Shown here one piece after another: positions 60,103 through 64,000 of a stretch of 64,000 bases of DNA. Made by a program: the position numbers and the translations under genes. Numbering within the stretch: position 1 is the first letter of the stretch; each line of letters starts with the position of its first letter. The notes below the pieces were generated by a model. It saw nothing but the letters and a program-made list of their open reading frames with translations, was not told the DNA's origin and did no database searches. Source of the stretch: Micromonospora halotolerans (GTDB lineage Bacteria > Actinomycetota > Actinomycetes > Mycobacteriales > Micromonosporaceae); NCBI RefSeq assembly GCF_032108445.1, contig NZ_CP134876.1, positions 5,084,001 through 5,148,000 of the forward strand, read 5' to 3'.

Positions 60103-61820
60103 AGGACCGGACCCCGCTGCTGATCGTCGGGCACGGCACCCGCAGCGCCGCCGGCGTCGCCCAGTTCGCCGCGCTGGTGGAGCGGATCCGCCGCCGGGGC
60201 GCGGTCGCCGACGTCGAGGGCGGCTTCATCGAGCTGTCCCGCCCGCCGCTGACCGACGCCGTCGGCGCGCTCGTCGGCCGGGGCCACCGGTCCGTCGTGG
60301 CGCTGCCGCTGGTGCTGGCCGCCGCCGGGCACGGCAAGGGGGACATCCCCGCCGCCCTCGCCCGGGAGAAGCAGCGCCACACCGGCCTCCGGTACGCCTA
60401 CGGGCGGCCGCTCGGCCCGCACCCGCTGCTTCAGGAGACGCTCGCGCGGCGGATCGACGCGGCGCTCGACGGGGCCGACCGGGCCGGCACGTGGGTAGCC
60501 CTGATCGGGCGCGGCTCCACCGACCCGGACGCCAACGCCGAGGTGACCAAGGTGGCCCGGCTGCTCTGGGAGGGGCGCGGCTACGCCGAGGTGGAACCCG
60601 GCTTCGTCTCGCTCGCCGAGCCGTCCGTGCCGGCCGTGCTGGAGCGGCTGCGCCGGCTCGGCGCCCGGCGGATCGTGGTCGCCCCCTACTTCCTCTTCGC
60701 CGGGGTGCTGCCGGACCGGATCGTGGCGCAGAGCCGGGAGTTCGCCGCCGACCATCCCGGCCTGGACGTGCGGGTGGCCGAGGTGATCGGCGACTGCGAT
60801 CCCCTCGCCGACCTGGTCCTGGAGCGGCACGCCGAGGCGCTGCGCGGTGACATCCGAATGAACTGCGACACCTGCGCGTATCGGGTGGCGCTGCCCGGGT
60901 TCGCCGACAAGGTGGGCCGGCCGCAGACCCCGCACCACCACCCCGACGACCCGGCCGACGGGCACGGCCACCACCATCACCACCACCACGCCGGCCACCA
61001 CGACGAGCCGGCCCTGCGCCCCGGACAGGTGGCCGTCGTGGGCGGCGGGCCCGGCCCCGACGACCTGATCACCGTACGCGGCCGGGCGCTGCTCGACGCC
61101 GCGGACGTGGTGGTGGCCGACCGGCTCGCTCCGGCCGGGCTGCTGCGCCGGCTGCGCCCCGGCGTGCTGGTGGTGGACGCCGCCAAGGTGCCCCGGGGCC
61201 CGTCGATGGCCCAGGACACCATCAACGACACGCTGATCGCGCACGCCCGCGCCGGGCGCCGGGTGGTCCGGCTCAAGGGCGGCGACCCGTACGTCTTCGG
61301 CCGGGGCCACGAGGAGGTCCTCGCCTGCGCGGCGGCCGGGGTGGAGACAGTGCTCGTGCCCGGGGTGAGCAGCGCGGTGGCCGCGCCCGCCCTGGCCGGG
61401 GTGCCGGTGACCCACCGGGGCGTGGCGCACGAGGTCACCGTGGTGTCCGGGCACCTCCCGCCCGGGCACCCCGACTCCCTGGTGGACTGGGCCGCGCTGG
61501 CCCGGGCGCGGGGCACGCTGGTGCTGCTCATGGCGGTGGACACCGTCGGGCGGATCGCCGCCGAACTGCTCGCCAACGGGCGGGCGCCGGAGACGCCGGT
61601 GCTGGCGGTCCGCGACGCCGGACACCCGGAGCAGTGGACGGCCCGGTGCCGGCTGGACGAGGTCGGCGCGCTCGCCGCGCGGGACGAGGTCCGGCCGCCG
61701 GCGGTGTTCGTGGTCGGGCCGGTGGTGGGGCTCGCCGCCGACCCCGCCTCGCTCGCCGGGGCCGATCCGGTGCCGGCCGCCGCCGGCCCCGCGTCCGTCG
61801 CCGTCACGGTGCGGGGGTGA
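60099..61820 (+). CDS. CbiX-CobA fusion: sirohydrochlorin chelatase plus uroporphyrinogen-III C-methyltransferase
   Basis: A 573-residue single frame starting at GTG 60099 behind GAGGAG. Residues 1-~275 are CbiX-like (LLIVGHGTRSAAGVAQF with His12, ALPLVLAAAGHGKGDIPAAL, IVVAPYFLFAGVLPDRI). Residues ~281-303 are His-rich (HGHHHHHHHAGHHDE) and likely bind metal. Residues ~310-560 are CobA/SUMT (VAVVGGGPGPDDLITVRGRALLDAADVVV, VRLKGGDPYVFGRGHEE, VPGVSSAVAAPALAGVPVTHRG). One protein could make precorrin-2 and insert cobalt. No stop or internal frame break separates the modules. Confidence 0.9.
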   Translation: MKDRTPLLIVGHGTRSAAGVAQFAALVERIRRRGAVADVEGGFIELSRPPLTDAVGALVGRGHRSVVALPLVLAAAGHGKGDIPAALAREKQRHTGLRYAYGRPLGPHPLLQETLARRIDAALDGADRAGTWVALIGRGSTDPDANAEVTKVARLLWEGRGYAEVEPGFVSLAEPSVPAVLERLRRLGARRIVVAPYFLFAGVLPDRIVAQSREFAADHPGLDVRVAEVIGDCDPLADLVLERHAEALRGDIRMNCDTCAYRVALPGFADKVGRPQTPHHHPDDPADGHGHHHHHHHAGHHDEPALRPGQVAVVGGGPGPDDLITVRGRALLDAADVVVADRLAPAGLLRRLRPGVLVVDAAKVPRGPSMAQDTINDTLIAHARAGRRVVRLKGGDPYVFGRGHEEVLACAAAGVETVLVPGVSSAVAAPALAGVPVTHRGVAHEVTVVSGHLPPGHPDSLVDWAALARARGTLVLLMAVDTVGRIAAELLANGRAPETPVLAVRDAGHPEQWTARCRLDEVGALAARDEVRPPAVFVVGPVVGLAADPASLAGADPVPAAAGPASVAVTVRG

Positions 61821-61838
61821 GCGCGGCAGCCCGGGGGA

Positions 61839-62201
61839 TCAGCCGGTGACGGCGCGGGCCAGGACGTAGCCCAGGGTGGCCGCCGCGAGTCCGGCGGTCA
61901 CGCTGCCCAGCGCGTTGGCCAGCGCCGGGCCGCGGTGACCCGAGCGGTGCAGCCGAACGGTCTCGTAGCCGAGGGTGGACCAGGTGGTCAGCGCGCCGCA
62001 GAAGCCGGTGCCGACCAGGGCGGTCACCGCGGGGGAGGCGGGCACGGCGGCCACCGCGCCGAGCACCAGCGACCCGACCACGTTGACGGTCAGCGTGCCC
62101 CACGGGAACAGGGAGCCGTGCCGGGCCTGCACGGCCCGGTCGGTCAGGTAGCGCAGCGGCGCGCCCACCGCCGCCCCGAGCGCGATCAGCAGGACGGTCA
62201 C
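61839..62201 (-). CDS. crcB: CrcB/Fluc fluoride channel subunit
   Basis: A 120-residue membrane protein with four hydrophobic segments. It has the Fluc motif GTGFCGALTTWSTLGYE and an early LGAAVGAPLRYLTDRAVQ with the conserved Arg; FPWGTLTVNVVGSLVLG carries the conserved Asn. It exports fluoride as a dimer. GTG 62201 overlaps the stop of the second crcB gene (GTGA), so the two probably form a heterodimer. It is convergent with the cbiX-cobA gene, 18 bases away. Confidence 0.9.
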   Translation of the reverse strand: MTVLLIALGAAVGAPLRYLTDRAVQARHGSLFPWGTLTVNVVGSLVLGAVAAVPASPAVTALVGTGFCGALTTWSTLGYETVRLHRSGHRGPALANALGSVTAGLAAATLGYVLARAVTG

Positions 62202-62680
62202 CGGGCCACCCCGCCCCGGGCCCGGGCCAGCACCCGGCCGGCCACCGCGTCCCCGGCCCCGACCGCCAGCAACGCCCCGGCCAGGGTCGCCGCCAGGTAC
62301 GCCAGCGCGGTGCCCGGCGCCCCGGCGGCGATCGCCCGCTGGGCGTCCACGGCGTAGGTGGAGAAGGTGGTGAAGCCGCCGAGCACGCCGACGCCGAGGA
62401 ACGGCCGGACCAGCGGCCCGGCCGGGCGGGCGGTGAGCACCGCCATGAGCGCGCCGATCAGCAGGCAGCCGGTGACGTTGATGCCGAAGGTGGCCCACGG
62501 GAAGCCGGTGGGCGGGTGCGGGAACGCGGCCTGCAGCCCGGCCCGGCCCAGCGCGCCGAGCACCCCGCCGGCGGCGATGACCCCGAGCACCGCCGCCGGG
62601 TGGGCGGGCAGCTCCCGCCGGTCGGCGGGGACGCGCAGGTCGACGTCGGGGTCGACGCGGAACTCGGACGGTCCGGTCAC
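62198..62680 (-). CDS. crcB: CrcB/Fluc fluoride channel subunit, with N-terminal extension
   Basis: A 160-residue membrane protein. The ~30-residue polar N-terminus (PSEFRVDPDVDLRVPADRREL) is followed by the Fluc fold: GGVLGALGRAGLQ with Arg, FPWATFGINVTGCLLIGAL with Asn, and GVGVLGGFTTFSTYAVD. GTG 62680 is chosen because GGAGG lies 4 bases upstream; a GTG nine codons earlier is possible. Tandem non-identical crcB genes usually encode obligate heterodimers. No fluoride riboswitch was recognised in the upstream 100 bases. Confidence 0.88.
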   Translation of the reverse strand: MTGPSEFRVDPDVDLRVPADRRELPAHPAAVLGVIAAGGVLGALGRAGLQAAFPHPPTGFPWATFGINVTGCLLIGALMAVLTARPAGPLVRPFLGVGVLGGFTTFSTYAVDAQRAIAAGAPGTALAYLAATLAGALLAVGAGDAVAGRVLARARGGVAR

Positions 62681-62899
62681 GGTGCCTCCCACCAGGACGC
62701 GCAGCACTGGCAGGGACCGTTGGCGAGCGGGTCGCGGTTCTCCCGGCCGTTACCGGGACGGCGGGCCCCACCGCCGGTTTCCGCCCGAGCATAACGCCGT
62801 CCCTCGGGCCGGCCCGGTCCGCGGCCGCGCCCGCCGGCCCGGCCCCGGGGCGGGGACGACCGCCCGGCCGGCCCGGCCGGCCCGGCCGGTCCGGGCCGG

Positions 62900-64000
62900 T
62901 CAGGCCGCGACGTCGGCCAGCTCGTGGGTGGCCGCGGCGTCGCCCGGGGTACGCCGGGCACGCCGCTCGGCCACCAGGAGCACCGCGAGGCCGAGCAGGG
63001 TGAGCCCGGCGCCGGCCCAGATCGGGGCGGTGAAGCCGAGGCCGGCGTCGATGGTCAGCCCGCCGAGCCAGGCGCCGAGCGCGTTGCCGACGTTGAACGC
63101 GGCGATGTTCGCCCCGGAGGCCAGGGTCGGGGCCTGGCGGGCGTACTTCATGATCCGCATCTGGAGCGGCGGCACGGTGGCGAAGCCGAACGCGCCCATC
63201 AGCACCAGCGCGACCACGGTCAGCGCCGGGCTCGCGGCGGTCAGCGCGAAGCCGACCAGCACCAGGGTGAGCACCGCCAGGACGGTGACCAGGGTCCGGG
63301 ACAGCGACACGTCGGCGGCCCGGCCGCCGGCCAGGTTGCCGGCGAACAGCCCGACCCCGAAGAGCACCAGCAGCCACGGCACGGTGCCGGCCGCGAAGCC
63401 GCTCACCTCGGTGAGCGTGTACGCGATGTAGGTGAACGCGCCGAACATGCCACCGAAGCCGAGCACGGTGACCACGAGCGAGAACCAGACCTGGGCGTGG
63501 GTGAAGGCCCGCAGCTCGCCGCGCAGCCCGCCAGTCGGTGCGGCGTCGGTGGCCGGACCGCGACCGGGCACCAGGACGGCGAGGCCGACCAGCGCGACCA
63601 GCCCGATGCCGGTGATCGCCCAGAACGTGGCGCGCCAGCCGAGGTGCTGGCCGAGGAGGGTGCCGAACGGCACGCCGAGGACGTTGGCGATCGTGAGGCC
63701 GGCGAACATCATGGCGATCGCGCCTGCCCGGCGGGCCGGCGCGACCAGGCCGGCTGCCACGACCGCGCCGATGCCGAAGAACGCGCCGTGGCAGAGTGCC
63801 GCGACGATCCGGCCGGCCAGCATGGTGCCGTAGTCGCCGGCCAGCGCCGAGAGGAGGTTGCCGGCGATGAAGAGCACCATCAGGCCGAGCAGGACCGGCT
63901 TGCGGCGCAGCCGGGTGACGGCGGCGGTGAGCGCCACCCCGCCGACGGCGACGCTGAGGGCGTAGCCGGAGATCAACCAGCCGGCCACCGACTCGCTGAC
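62900..64000 (-). CDS. MFS transporter, DHA1 type (5' end beyond window)
   Basis: At least 366 residues of a major facilitator; the frame runs off the right edge with VSESVAGWLISGYALSVAVGGVALTAAVTRLRRKPVLLG. Later segments include MLAGRIVAALCHGAFFGIGAVVAAGLV, IANVLGVPFGTLLGQHLGWRATFWAITG, and a C-terminal half with GANIAAFNVGNALGAWLGGLTID. The layout matches AraJ/YdhP-like drug or sugar efflux proteins. The C-terminus is a short polar tail. It is separated from crcB by ~220 bases of GC-rich intergenic DNA with low-complexity CCGG repeats and no recognisable gene. Confidence 0.88.
   Translation of the reverse strand, partial: VSESVAGWLISGYALSVAVGGVALTAAVTRLRRKPVLLGLMVLFIAGNLLSALAGDYGTMLAGRIVAALCHGAFFGIGAVVAAGLVAPARRAGAIAMMFAGLTIANVLGVPFGTLLGQHLGWRATFWAITGIGLVALVGLAVLVPGRGPATDAAPTGGLRGELRAFTHAQVWFSLVVTVLGFGGMFGAFTYIAYTLTEVSGFAAGTVPWLLVLFGVGLFAGNLAGGRAADVSLSRTLVTVLAVLTLVLVGFALTAASPALTVVALVLMGAFGFATVPPLQMRIMKYARQAPTLASGANIAAFNVGNALGAWLGGLTIDAGLGFTAPIWAGAGLTLLGLAVLLVAERRARRTPGDAAATHELADVAA

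Noticed and set aside
62690..62800. Fluoride riboswitch upstream of the crcB pair
   Set aside because: I could not find the conserved GATGG...CCGCC...GATG core of the crcB motif in this stretch.

Overview
The window is very GC-rich, uses GTG starts freely, and packs genes into operons joined by ATGA, GTGA or TGATG overlaps. This points to a filamentous actinomycete. The gene set (pectin degradation, a Streptomyces-type contractile injection cluster, a cobN-led cobalamin operon) fits Micromonosporaceae, but that placement is inference. No rRNA, tRNA or CRISPR array was recognised.

Region 1 (1-1661) holds the end of an HD-domain gene, a small RsbW-like ATPase and a DedA membrane protein. Region 2 (1722-19332) is a pectin/uronate locus. 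It has two secreted PL1 pectate lyases, two Gfo/Idh/MocA dehydrogenases, a fructuronate-reductase-type dehydrogenase, an enolase-superfamily sugar-acid dehydratase of the L-fuconate dehydratase kind, a uronate isomerase and a divergent LacI regulator. A forward operon follows: sugar-binding lipoprotein, two permeases, YesL-like and PmoA-like proteins, KDG kinase and KDPG aldolase. Together they can cut pectin outside the cell, import the products, convert uronates to KDG and split KDPG. No transporter ATPase and no UxaA/UxuA dehydratase is present here. A second LacI gene follows at 19396-20403.

Region 3 (20488-35266) is a contractile injection system (eCIS/phage-tail-like) operon on the minus strand. 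It encodes two small membrane proteins, a possible cap protein, sheath, tube, a disordered protein, a LysM protein, a VgrG-like spike, a PAAR-like tip, gp25, a gpJ-like wedge protein fused to an Asp-box region, and a gpI-like protein. Three membrane-associated proteins complete it. A stand-alone TnpB element (about 22712-24040) sits between the baseplate genes and those three. I see no AAA+ ATPase or tape-measure gene in the window.

Region 4 (35377-43727) is mixed: an LppM-like lipoprotein, a flavin monooxygenase with a divergent TetR gene and two clear operators, a FUSC-like membrane protein, an esterase-like hydrolase, a LacI/MFS divergent pair with CebR-like operator sequences, a small conserved protein and a metallo-beta-lactamase-fold hydrolase.

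Region 5 (43987-61820) is a cobalamin operon behind a B12 riboswitch: a small ORF, cobN, a ChlI-ChlD-like chelatase subunit, cobO, cobB (apparently frameshifted), cobI, cobM, cbiD, cobL, a cbiG-cobJ fusion, a ferredoxin, a Ni/Co transporter, cobH and a cbiX-cobA fusion with a His-rich linker. The window ends with tandem crcB genes and a truncated MFS transporter.
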